DNA of 64,000 bases from Desulfopila sp. IMCC35008. Lineage in GTDB: Bacteria > Desulfobacterota > Desulfobulbia > Desulfobulbales > Desulfocapsaceae. Location of the stretch: positions 6,206,001-6,270,000 of the forward strand of contig NZ_CP050700.1 in the NCBI RefSeq assembly GCF_010646885.2, written 5' to 3'. The notes below the pieces were generated by a model, which saw only the letters and a program-made list of their open reading frames with translations, searched no databases and was not told the origin of the DNA. Each line of letters opens with the position of its first letter. Positions within the stretch are counted from its first letter, which is position 1. Shown here in pieces: positions 10,049-18,051 of the stretch. The translations under genes were made by a program, and so were the position numbers.

Positions 10049-10905
10049 GCGCTTTTACTTCGCGAGGAGGCGAGCAGGTTTATTACGGCAAGTGTAGAAG
10101 TTGAAACAATCAACAGCAAAGATACCGCGTTGATGATCGGGGTGGATCCATCCCTGACTTGCAGATAAAGGTTAATCGGTAATGTGGTTTCTGAACCAAC
10201 CAGAAAAAGTGTTGTGTTGAAGTTTTCGAAACTCATAAGAAAGGCCACCGCACCGCTGCCGAAAAGTGCGGGACGGAGAAATGGCAGGGTGATGTGGCGA
10301 ATAACATCGAAGCGAGTGGCGCCAAGATTTAGGGCAGCCTCTTCCAGTGAGGGATCGAACTTTTTGAGCCTTGCTGAAACTACAAGTAACACAAAAGTAG
10401 AAATAAAGGAAAATTGACCAAAGACTACAAGCCAGAAACTCGGTCTGAAAAGAGGTATATCCACACCGAAATTGTCTTCGAAAAATATACCCAGGCTGTT
10501 GGCAGCAAGGAGGATCGAGATACCAAGGATGACACCGGGAATAACAAGCGGTGTCAGGGCCAAAAAGTATAGACCCTGCTTCCCCTTAAAGTTTTCCTGT
10601 TCAAAAAGAAACGCCCCCATTGTCCCTACTGTAACAGAGAGTATGGATACCCAGAATGCTGTTTGGGCGGAAACGAGAATGGACCTGAGATTGGATCTGT
10701 CATGTAACAGTCCAATACGCTCTGGTCCATTGGCGAGGAACCAGTCAAAGCTGACCCCTTTCCAAGGTAAAGACGGGAAATTGGAGTCGTTGAAAGCAAG
10801 AACACAGGTGATGACAAGTGGGGCAAAAAGGAAGGCGTAAAAAAGAATAATGTAGAGTCTGAATGTTAGCGTGTATCTCCGGTTTTGTGGAAGTGTTCGG
10901 ATCAT
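10045..10905 (-). CDS. ABC transporter permease, PotC type
   Basis: 286 residues with six predicted membrane helices and the permease EAA-loop signature (EEAALNLGATRFDVIRHITLPFLRPALFGSGAVAF, about 190-225), which contacts the ATPase. The N-terminus (LTFRLYIILFYAFLFAPLVITCVLAFNDS) is typical of PotC-type inner-membrane subunits. It overlaps PotB upstream (10902-10905) and the phosphodiesterase gene downstream (10045-10048) by 4 nt each. It should form the channel with the PotB-type protein. Substrate is not decided by this subunit. Confidence 0.92.
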   Translation of the reverse strand: MIRTLPQNRRYTLTFRLYIILFYAFLFAPLVITCVLAFNDSNFPSLPWKGVSFDWFLANGPERIGLLHDRSNLRSILVSAQTAFWVSILSVTVGTMGAFLFEQENFKGKQGLYFLALTPLVIPGVILGISILLAANSLGIFFEDNFGVDIPLFRPSFWLVVFGQFSFISTFVLLVVSARLKKFDPSLEEAALNLGATRFDVIRHITLPFLRPALFGSGAVAFLMSFENFNTTLFLVGSETTLPINLYLQVRDGSTPIINAVSLLLIVSTSTLAVINLLASSRSKSA

Positions 10906-11759
10906 GAAAGAGCCCTCCCCAGTTCCTGTCTGGTTACTTTCAGTCCCGCCCAGATAATAATCGAGCTGAGCAGCAGCAGGAGAAATCCAAAGGCTGCTCC
11001 CTGGTTCCAGTTGAAACTGGCAATGAATTCGTTATAAATCTGTTCGGTGAACCATAACGAGTTCTTGCCACCCATCAGAGTCGGTGTCAGGTAATTTCCA
11101 AGAGCAAGCATGAATACCACTATGGATCCTGAAGTGATTCCGGGGGCAGCATACGGGATAATGATTCGAAAGAAAATTGTCACTGGTGAAGCACCGAGAT
11201 CATGAGCTGCTTCGATCATTGAATCGTCCATTCCTTCGAGAGAGGATATGAGCGGAACGGCCATGAACAGCATAGAGGTATAGACCAGGCCCATCAGCAT
11301 GCTCACGTCGTTATAGAGCATCTCAATCGGTGTATCTATTATGCCGATAGTCACGAGGACGTGATTGATAACACCGCTTTCCCGCAGCAGGATCATCCAG
11401 CCGTACACCCTGACCAGTTCACTTACCCAGAAGGGCATAAGAAGGAGTATCGTAAGAAACCCCGTAAGCCGCGTGGAAACAACCTTGGTGATATAAAACG
11501 CAACCGGGAATGTCACAAGAAAGGTGAGGATGGTTGTTGTGACAGCGTATAGGGCTGTCCTGACGAAGGTATACCAATAAATTTTCTCGGTGAAAAAATT
11601 CTTGTAATTGGCAAGGGTCCATATCGGATCTCCGAGGTCATCCGTTCCTTTCAGCGACATTATCAGGAGCTCTATATGCGGGATAATAATGAGGAGAACC
11701 AACCAGAGAAGGACTGGGGTTAAAAAAATATACAGACTTATACGGAAATGATTTTTCAT
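10902..11759 (-). CDS. ABC transporter permease, PotB type
   Basis: 285 residues, hydrophobic with six probable membrane segments. The PotB-like start (FLTPVLLWLVLLIIIPHIELLIMSL) is followed by the EAA loop EAAHDLGASPVTIFFRIIIPYAAPGITSGSIVVF at about 190-225. It begins one base after the ATPase gene stop and overlaps the PotC-type gene by 4 nt, so the set is one tightly coupled operon. Confidence 0.92.
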   Translation of the reverse strand: MKNHFRISLYIFLTPVLLWLVLLIIIPHIELLIMSLKGTDDLGDPIWTLANYKNFFTEKIYWYTFVRTALYAVTTTILTFLVTFPVAFYITKVVSTRLTGFLTILLLMPFWVSELVRVYGWMILLRESGVINHVLVTIGIIDTPIEMLYNDVSMLMGLVYTSMLFMAVPLISSLEGMDDSMIEAAHDLGASPVTIFFRIIIPYAAPGITSGSIVVFMLALGNYLTPTLMGGKNSLWFTEQIYNEFIASFNWNQGAAFGFLLLLLSSIIIWAGLKVTRQELGRALS

Positions 11760-11760
11760 A

Positions 11761-12849
11761 TCATCTCCTCGGGTAGCATCGGCAACTATCGAAGGGGACT
11801 CCCGCAGTTATGGAATCCCCTTTGTCGATATGGGCGAATTGCTGGTTTTGCGGCAGGGCGATAGTCAATTCACAATCCGTATGATCGACAGTTGCGAGCA
11901 GTTTTGTGTTGGATCCGTCGAACAGAATATTGCGTACTGTCAGGGCAAACCGATTGATATCACCCAGCGTTTCGGGCGGATTAAGGATAATTGATTCCGG
12001 TCTAACATAAAGATCGAGTTCCTTCTCTTCCGATTGGGTGGCCATGGTGGCATGTATCTGCTGTCCGTAAGAGGTGGTGACTTTCAACGGATCCCTTTTC
12101 GTTACCGTCACTGGCATGATATTGCTTTCACCGACAAAGCCGGCGACAAAACTGGTTGCCGGATTACTGTAAAGATGGCGCGGGGTGTCTATCTGCTCAA
12201 ACCTGCCTTCGTTCATTACCGCAACCCTGTCTGACATAACAAGAGCTTCAGATTGATCATGAGTGATGTACATGAATGTTGTACCAACATCAGCCTGAAG
12301 CTTTTTCAACTCAATCTTCATTTGCTCTCTCAGCTTGAGATCGAGAGCGCCAAGCGGTTCATCGAGTAACAGTAAAGAAGGTTCAAGGACGAGCGAACGG
12401 GCAATGGCGACTCTTTGCTTTTGGCCACCTGAGAGTTGCGAGATACTTTTTTTTCCATAACCGGACAGGTGGACACGCTCCAGCAGGGCTCCGACCTTCT
12501 GTTTTATTTCGCTGGATTTTAGTCCCTGCCGTTTCAAGCCGAAAGCGATGTTCTCGTGGACGTTCATCATCGGGAAGAGCGCGAGATTCTGAAAAACCAG
12601 ATTGACCGGTCTTCGATTTGGAGGCACTGAGGTCATGTCCTCCCCCCGGATTAATAATTGCCCGGCTGAAGGGGCCAGAAAGCCGGCAATCATTCTAAGC
12701 AGGGTTGTTTTACCACATCCGGATGGGCCCAGAATGGAAAAGAAACAGCCGTCCTCCACCTGAAAATTGAGGGTATCCACGGCAACAAAGTTACTGAATG
12801 TCTTGCGGAGATTCTTGATTTCTAGAACTGGGTTATTCATAAAATTCAT
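11761..12849 (-). CDS. ABC transporter ATPase, PotA type
   Basis: 362 residues. Walker A GPSGCGKTT about 41-49, Q-loop QNLALFPMMNVHENIAFGL, signature LSGGQKQRVAIARS, Walker B LLLLDEPLGALD, H-loop THDQSEAL, then a C-terminal TOBE-like domain (about 230-362), as in PotA/UgpC-type importer ATPases. It powers the PotBC-type channel. The start may be ATG 12849 or the in-frame ATG at 12840. It is separated from the binding-protein gene by a hairpin (12869-12901). Confidence 0.93.
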   Translation of the reverse strand: MNFMNNPVLEIKNLRKTFSNFVAVDTLNFQVEDGCFFSILGPSGCGKTTLLRMIAGFLAPSAGQLLIRGEDMTSVPPNRRPVNLVFQNLALFPMMNVHENIAFGLKRQGLKSSEIKQKVGALLERVHLSGYGKKSISQLSGGQKQRVAIARSLVLEPSLLLLDEPLGALDLKLREQMKIELKKLQADVGTTFMYITHDQSEALVMSDRVAVMNEGRFEQIDTPRHLYSNPATSFVAGFVGESNIMPVTVTKRDPLKVTTSYGQQIHATMATQSEEKELDLYVRPESIILNPPETLGDINRFALTVRNILFDGSNTKLLATVDHTDCELTIALPQNQQFAHIDKGDSITAGVPFDSCRCYPRR

Positions 12850-12868
12850 TGAGGCTGAGAGAAAACAG

Positions 12869-12901
12869 ACAACGCCACTTCTAAAACAGAAGTGGCGTTG
12901 T
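12869..12901 (-). terminator. Intergenic hairpin between binding-protein and ATPase genes
   Basis: 14-bp inverted repeat, ACAACGCCACTTCT at 12869-12882 and its complement at 12888-12901, with a 5-nt loop. On the minus strand it is followed by CTGTTTTCTC. A partial terminator or mRNA-stabilising stem here would make the binding protein more abundant than the membrane subunits, a common arrangement in ABC importer operons (inference). Confidence 0.7.
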
Positions 12902-12930
12902 GATGTAGGTGCAGACGGGAAATTACGAGC

Positions 12931-13992
12931 TTACTTTGCAGCTTTGACGGTATCGAGTATTTTACCTTCGATCTGTTCGATCTTGGCAGAAACAGGTGGA
13001 TACCACTTGATGTTGTCAATATCCGCAGCGGTAAAAGATCGACTGATATTGTCTCTTACCTCAGCATCAAGAAACTCTGCGGCGCCTTTTGAGGCGGTCG
13101 CATATTTTTCAGAATTGGTAAATACCGCTGCATTCTCCGGACGTAACATGAAATTTATCCATTGATAAGCACCATCGATATTCTTGGCCTTTGCCGGAAT
13201 GGCGAAGGTATCTATCCACCCGAGCGCTCCACTCTTGGGTGCAACAAAATCAATATCCTGGTTTTCGGCATGAAGCTTCCAGCCACCATTATCCCAGCCC
13301 ATAGCTACTGAAACCTCACCGCTACGGACCATCTCAAGAAGGGCGTCACCGTTGGACCAGTAATTTTTAACATAAGGTTTGGCTTCAATCATCTGGGCAG
13401 CAATGGAATCCATAAGTTCTTTGTACGCTTTCGGATCATCATATTTTGCAAATGGATCATCCCCTTTCGCAAACGCCATAGCAATCAACGTCGGACGTTT
13501 TAAACGATAACTGATACGGCCATCGTAGGCTTTATCAAGCAGTGCGGTATAGTCTTTGGCCTCAGGGGCTAATTTCGTGTTAACAATCAGGCCGGAAGTA
13601 CCGTAACAGAAGGGTACTCCATAGGAGTCTTCACCGACTTTCGTGTTCTTCTTGACGGCTTCGAGCATTGAGGCAACGATCTGATCGGAGTTGATTTTGG
13701 CATAATCCATAGGTTGATAAATCTTGTATTCAGCCTGGACTGAAGAGATACGGTCTTGGCTGGGTTGGGCCAGGTCAAATCCCGCGCCTCGGGTAGCCCG
13801 CAGTTTTGCGATCATCTCTTCATTGTTGGTATAGGTCAGCTCAACCATTATACCGGTTTCTTCCTCAAACTTGTCCACCAACTGCTGGGGGGCATATCCT
13901 TTCCAGGTAAGGATTTTGAGTGGTTCTGAAGATTGGGCACCCGTGGTCAGGCCGAGGAACGCAATCGTTGCAGCAGCAATGAGTTTTTTCAT
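12931..13992 (-). CDS. Periplasmic binding protein of the PotD/spermidine-putrescine family
   Basis: 353 residues from the ATG at 13992, preceded by AAGGAG. A longer in-frame extension to a TTG at 14127 lacks a ribosome site and would bury the signal peptide MKKLIAAATIAFLGLTTGAQS, so it was rejected. The mature protein begins EPLKILTWKGYAPQQLVDKFEEETGIMVELTYTNNEEMIAKL, typical of the PotD/PotF fold, and later has WSNGDALLEMVRSGEVSVAMGWDNGGW. It captures the ligand for the PotABC-type importer. Polyamine is the family default, but the linked phosphodiesterase makes another cationic or phosphodiester ligand possible. Confidence 0.9.
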   Translation of the reverse strand: MKKLIAAATIAFLGLTTGAQSSEPLKILTWKGYAPQQLVDKFEEETGIMVELTYTNNEEMIAKLRATRGAGFDLAQPSQDRISSVQAEYKIYQPMDYAKINSDQIVASMLEAVKKNTKVGEDSYGVPFCYGTSGLIVNTKLAPEAKDYTALLDKAYDGRISYRLKRPTLIAMAFAKGDDPFAKYDDPKAYKELMDSIAAQMIEAKPYVKNYWSNGDALLEMVRSGEVSVAMGWDNGGWKLHAENQDIDFVAPKSGALGWIDTFAIPAKAKNIDGAYQWINFMLRPENAAVFTNSEKYATASKGAAEFLDAEVRDNISRSFTAADIDNIKWYPPVSAKIEQIEGKILDTVKAAK

Positions 13993-14127
13993 GATGGGGT
14001 CTCCTTTGTAAGGTTGATTATGTTTTCCTGAGAGGCTGTCTTGGCTACCTGACATTTGAACGTTGATATGTCGGCCTTTACGTCTCAGTAGGGTGGCTGA
14101 ACCCTCTGATTTAACAAGATAACACAA

Positions 14128-14425
14128 AATAGTGTACCACCCGTCTTGAACAATTCAAGTCAATTCGGCCCGGGAGGGATATTTTAATAAAAACATAATA
14201 CGGCGATATGGGAACATGTTAACGACATCGAAAGAGAGATCAGAGCAACGGGTTATCGGCAGATCGTCCGGGCCGCTCACTCTCGTAGTGGTTTTACTTT
14301 CGTGACGATGCCGATCAATCTCCCCAGCTGTATTGTGTCTTTTATAGGTGGTTATTAAAAGTAGGAGATGGTTTGAATAAATGTGAAATCCTGAGATGGG
14401 TATTTCATATTGCCCTAAAACGGAA
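14128..14425. other. Upstream region of the importer operon
   Basis: About 300 nt ahead of the binding-protein gene with no open frame of note. The operon promoter is expected around here (minus strand), but no clear -35/-10 or -24/-12 pair was seen. Confidence 0.4.
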
Positions 14426-14459
14426 AAGGGTCTCGGTGAGATAATTCACTGAGACCCTT
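14426..14459 (-). terminator. Terminator following the tRNA 3' end
   Basis: Stem AAGGGTCTCGGTGA (14426-14439) with TCACTGAGACCCTT (14446-14459), one mispair. On the minus strand it is followed by TTTTCCGTTTT. It sits 10 nt beyond the CCA end of the tRNA tail at 14470-14499, where a tRNA transcript terminator belongs. Confidence 0.75.
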
Positions 14460-14469
14460 CGGCAATTCA

Positions 14470-14499
14470 TGGTCGGGAAGAGAGGATTTGAACCTCTGA
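14470..14499 (-). repeat. tRNA 3'-end fragment (probable attachment-site remnant)
   Basis: Read on the minus strand this gives a perfect tRNA T-arm (stem AGAGG, loop TTCAAAT, stem CCTCT), then a seven-base acceptor strand CTTCCCG, discriminator A and an encoded CCA. The 5' two thirds of a tRNA (D-arm, anticodon) are absent upstream, so it is not a functional gene. The implied C1-G72 pair and A73 would suit tRNA-Pro (inference). A 3' tRNA fragment is the classic scar of site-specific integration. Bases 14473-14491 are repeated at 9008-9026. Confidence 0.75.
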
Positions 14500-14861
14500 T
14501 TAGTTCTTTAAGATGTTGTAATAATGTGGATAAATAATAGAGTGTGATACTGGTGTGATACACAGGTGGGGCACGAGAATCATCACGAATTATCTATTAT
14601 TCTATTTCCAGTAAACAATATCGCTACCGATACTGGAAAAGGAAACAGAAACATTATTTTTTTATGGATCTACTCTGAAATGAGCAGAACGTTGAACTAA
14701 CCTGCAGCGGGGCTGTTCCCGCTGTCAGCGTTGAGTGTCTGGTTATAAAAATTTTCTGAATTCAATTGAAGATTCATTACTGCAAGAATGCTGATTACAC
14801 CCTTGACTACTTGGTGGTATTGTTTCGCCAAATGATATGTTTAAATGGATTTGTGATAGAT

Positions 14862-15869
14862 TCACATTTTATAATTTTCTTTTAGATAAGCAGCAACCCT
14901 GTCAGACACATTCTTTTCTAGATTTCTATAGAAAAAAGAATAGTCGTAGCTGTGGTAAAATCCCTTGGGAGTCTTGAGGTCTTCAGCATTTGAAGGTCTG
15001 GGGACGATTAATGCGCCATCAATAACCTGAGCACCAGAGTAATTGGGAATTTCAATTTTGACCCCATCTATATCAAAAACGGCACCCAGGTTTAGTTCTT
15101 TTGAAGCAGCTTCTCCTGAGGTATTCCACAGTAACGGGTTAACAGCAATCGCACCCTGTCTGACTATGGACATTTCTGGATTTTTCTCCTGGGTGTTATA
15201 GCTAACAATACAACCTGTATCATCAAAAGATTTACACACCTTGAGATGGGGGTATTGCTTGAGATCACCTTCCGTTACTGACCAGCCGATCATGTACACT
15301 ACCACCAACTTTTCCTTCAGTTCCGGATCGTCAAAATTCCTTTCAAGGAGCCACAGTAATAGGTTGGACCCCTGGCTATGTCCAGCTAGGACGAAAGGCC
15401 TGCCGTCATTAAAGTTCTTGAGATAATATTTAAAGGCCTCTTCAATGTCAGTGTATGCAACGCTAAGAGCACTGTTTTTATCTTTTTCGTTGGCTTTGAG
15501 AACGTGAAGAGTGGCTTGTCTGTAAAACGGTGCGTAAATGTTGCACTGCCCTTCAAAGACCGAGGCCTGTTTTTTGATATCGTCCAGAGCTTTTTGGTCA
15601 TTTAGTTCATCGGGCATTGACTGATTCCAGCTTGTATCGCCAAAATATGACGTAGGGTGGACAAAAAACACATCGACTTCTTTTCCCGTGCCAACATCCG
15701 GTCGTACTGCCCAGTTAGCCATGTCCGCATAAACCGGAGGGTTCGGTGTCCTCAATGGATCAAAGTGGCTATTGGGGACTTTGAAGTCAGATACACTAAT
15801 AAAACCACATCCCGAAATGTGCAGAGCAAGTGCGACTAGACAGAATATTAGCATGCTTTTTTCTTTCAT
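14862..15869 (-). CDS. DUF3089-like lipoprotein with alpha/beta-hydrolase fold
   Basis: 335 residues. The N-terminus MKEKSMLIFCLVALALHISGC is a lipoprotein signal with Cys21 as lipidation site. The body has the DUF3089 pattern: VDVFFVHPTSYFGDTSWNQSM, NIYAPFYRQATL, AYTDIEEAFKYYLKNFNDGRPFVLAGHSQGS (nucleophile elbow GHSQG), and a late GFYHSYDYSFFYRNL. DUF3089 proteins look like serine hydrolases of unknown substrate. Monocistronic, minus strand, in an area of mobile-element debris, with no informative partner. Confidence 0.8.
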   Translation of the reverse strand: MKEKSMLIFCLVALALHISGCGFISVSDFKVPNSHFDPLRTPNPPVYADMANWAVRPDVGTGKEVDVFFVHPTSYFGDTSWNQSMPDELNDQKALDDIKKQASVFEGQCNIYAPFYRQATLHVLKANEKDKNSALSVAYTDIEEAFKYYLKNFNDGRPFVLAGHSQGSNLLLWLLERNFDDPELKEKLVVVYMIGWSVTEGDLKQYPHLKVCKSFDDTGCIVSYNTQEKNPEMSIVRQGAIAVNPLLWNTSGEAASKELNLGAVFDIDGVKIEIPNYSGAQVIDGALIVPRPSNAEDLKTPKGFYHSYDYSFFYRNLEKNVSDRVAAYLKENYKM

Positions 15870-16103
15870 CTGAAGCCTCCTTTACGTACATTACATCTAT
15901 GCATAATTGTGTTCTTTTATAACGAGTCAGTAGAAAAAGGCATTTTAGAAGGACACAAGATCCTCAGCCCAATTTTTTATCGGGTTATAAGAATCGCTCT
16001 CTAATCTACCGTTGTATATCTTTCTATTTCATTCTTACGTCATTTTGCTCTCTAGTGCTTTGTATGAGTATACTGGGAGACACCTCGCTCCTCTTTTATC
16101 TTA

Positions 16104-16625
16104 TCAACTTGCCACTGCTCCATATGTATGGACCTTTTTCAAGCTATGAACAACGCAGAACAGGTTCCACTGTGTGCTGACTTTCTTCTTTCCACGCAGA
16201 CTGAACCGATCAAGGCCCATAGTCGACCGAATATGGGCAAATGGTGGTTCACCAGCAGCCAACCGCATACCATAGATCGTTCGGCCTATGGTCGTGTCAA
16301 TCTTCCGTTTCATTTTCTCTGTGAAGCGTTCTTTACCCGTACGTTTTTTTTCCGGTAAAGTAGGCAACCTGACAGATCTCTGTTTTCTCGGGCTTTCGCA
16401 AACATTCACGGCGAAGATGACAGGGTAGGCAGTTTCGCTTAGCACCCTTGAACTTGTATGCAAGATAGTCCTTCACCCTGACCTTGCTGCCGCTTCGATA
16501 AAGTTTTTTGCCAGCAGGGCATATTGCGTGGCTCAGATCATCGGCAAAAATAAAATGCTCCGGTCTTAATAGACGTTTACCACCGGACCTGGTCGCAAAG
16601 TGATAGGAAGGAAGATCTTTATACC
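16104..16625 (-). pseudogene. IS1182-type transposase, C-terminal remnant
   Basis: Minus-strand translation gives the end of an IS1182-type DDE transposase: WYKDLPSYHFATRSGGKRLLRPEHFIF, then the Cys-rich NCLPCHLRRECLRKPEKTE, then MKRKIDTTIGRTIYGMRLAAGEPPFAHIRSTMGLDRFSLRGKKKVSTQWNLFCVVHSLKK. The pieces lie in two frames, joined across an A-run near 16350, so the gene is frameshifted as well as truncated at its N-terminal side where the IS3-type remnant begins. Confidence 0.75.
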
Positions 16626-16634
16626 ACTCTGCAG

Positions 16635-17255
16635 TTATTCCTCAAGCCAAGAACCAATTACACGCCTCGCTTCCCGGACTGAATAGAAAAGCCATCTATC
16701 AAGGCAACCATCACGGAAAACTCCATTGAAACTCTCATTGTGTCCATTCTGCCAAGGGCTTCCGGGGTCAATGTAGCGCATTTTTACACCAATCTGCTTG
16801 GGCCAGTGCTGGATCTGCTTTGATACAAACTCTGGGCCGTTATCACTTTTAATACATGTTGGAGCCCCCATTTCGCAAATAGATCCTGGAGAACACGTTG
16901 AATATGACCAGATGTAATGGAACGTCCGGTGTCGATATTAAGACCATATCGGGTAAACGCGTCAATTACCGTCAAACATCGTATTCGTTTACCGCAAGCA
17001 GTTTGGTCGGAGACAATATCATAACTCCACACGTGATTAGGGTATTCAGCCTAGCTCAGCTGAGCTGTGCTTTTTCCAAGTAACCGCTTTTTCTTCACCT
17101 TTTTTAATAACCTGCAACCCTTCATGTTTCCGAATCAAACGAATTCGTTCTCTGCCTACACTCCAACCTTTTTCTTTGAGCTTGTCGTATATTTTGCGAT
17201 AACCAAACCGTGGATGTTTTTCAGACAGAAAGTGAATTTCCTTTATCAGCTCCCA
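16635..17255 (-). pseudogene. IS3-family (IS407-like group) transposase orfB remnant
   Basis: Minus-strand fragments in different frames assemble into an orfB: ELIKEIHFLSEKHPRFGYRKIYDKLKEKGWSVGRERIRLIRKHEG, an in-frame stop, NHVWSYDIVSDQTACGKRIRCLTVIDAFTRYGLNIDTGRSITSGHIQRVLQDLFAKWG, then after a frameshift near 16865 APTCIKSDNGPEFVSKQIQHWPKQIGVKMRYIDPGSPWQNGHNESFNGVFRDGCLDRW. These include the DDE core (SDNGPEF, NESFNG). At least one frameshift and one stop make it inactive. It truncates the cobalamin-binding gene at 17256. Confidence 0.8.
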
Positions 17256-17580
17256 CCCCCAAGTCTATTACAAGATACCCGGCAGAACGAACCAGAGAGG
17301 AAACAATCTTTATTCCCAGCCCATGATGATCTAGAAAAACTGCAGTTCCAATTTCTTCAAGAGATTGTTGAAGAGCATCGGCCACGCAGCGCTCTCCTCC
17401 TGCTGCATACTCCTTGTTGAGTAGCTCAAAAAAAGCTGCCTTATCCATAGATAAAAGAGTTTTCAGCAACGTATTTTTTATTTCTTTCTCTCCTACCATA
17501 TGATCGCTCACATAATGTGATTCTAAATTCACTAATATGTTATAAACATGGGAAAATACGAATAGCGAGCGGTAATTCAC
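17256..17580 (-). pseudogene. Corrinoid (B12-binding) protein, truncated by IS3
   Basis: The open part reads MVGEKEIKNTLLKTLLSMDKAAFFELLNKEYAAGGERCVADALQQSLEEIGTAVFLDHHGLGIKIVSSLVRSAGYLVIDLGV. It resembles the helical cap plus start of a B12-binding domain (compare the family pattern GDVHDIGKNIV...AGFEVIDLG). The usual Gly-Asp before the cobalt-ligand His region is altered (LDHHGLG). The reading then runs into the IS3 orfB. The start may be ATG 17499 or an upstream codon. Possibly an orphan regulator rather than a methyltransferase subunit. Confidence 0.5.
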
Positions 17581-17649
17581 GACCTATCCTAATAACTCGT
17601 AATTTCAATTATCTCTGTGATATAGCAGTATAGATGGAATATTAAAAAA

Positions 17650-18051
17650 TCATACATTTCTATTTTCCTTATCAAGTAGTTGCCTAATCATGATTGCGAG
17701 ATCACCTTTTACTAAAGGTTTCATGGCAACAACCTTAATTCCCAACGATTTGACCATCTTTTTCGAAATCATACTACTATATCCAGTGCAAAGAATGATC
17801 GGTATATCAGGTCGTATCTCTAGAATGCTCTGGGCCAGATCAATACCCGTCATATCCGGCATGGTCTGGTCGGTGATGACCAAGTCGAAGGCTTCAGGCT
17901 GATGCTGGAAATCAGCGAGGGCCTCGATACTATTCATTCTGGCAATTACCTGATACCCTAGTCTTTCGAGTATTTTTTTTCCCATTTCGACGAGTATCTC
18001 TTCATCGTCAACAAAGAGAATACGTTCGACACCAGTTTGGATTGACATCAA
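17650..18051 (-). CDS. Receiver-domain protein (detached from the adjacent kinase)
   Basis: 133 residues forming one receiver domain: acidic pair in ILFVDDEE, phospho-acceptor in LVITDQTMPDMTG, Thr/Ser in ILCTGYSS, Lys in AMKPLVKGDL. No output domain. Its N-terminus overlaps the end of the sensor kinase gene by 44 nt in another frame, and its sequence TGVERILFVDDEE is exactly what normally follows the ATPase domain of fused hybrid kinases (compare 55035-57410). So it is either a separately translated response regulator or the severed tail of a hybrid kinase. Confidence 0.85.
   Translation of the reverse strand: MMSIQTGVERILFVDDEEILVEMGKKILERLGYQVIARMNSIEALADFQHQPEAFDLVITDQTMPDMTGIDLAQSILEIRPDIPIILCTGYSSMISKKMVKSLGIKVVAMKPLVKGDLAIMIRQLLDKENRNV

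Noticed and set aside
13993..14127. 45-residue N-terminal extension of the binding protein from a TTG
   Set aside because: No ribosome site, and it would place the clear signal peptide at residue 46; ATG 13992 with AAGGAG is preferred.
14470..14560. A complete tRNA gene
   Set aside because: Only T-arm, acceptor 3' strand and CCA are present; no D-arm or anticodon arm can be built from the sequence upstream on the minus strand.
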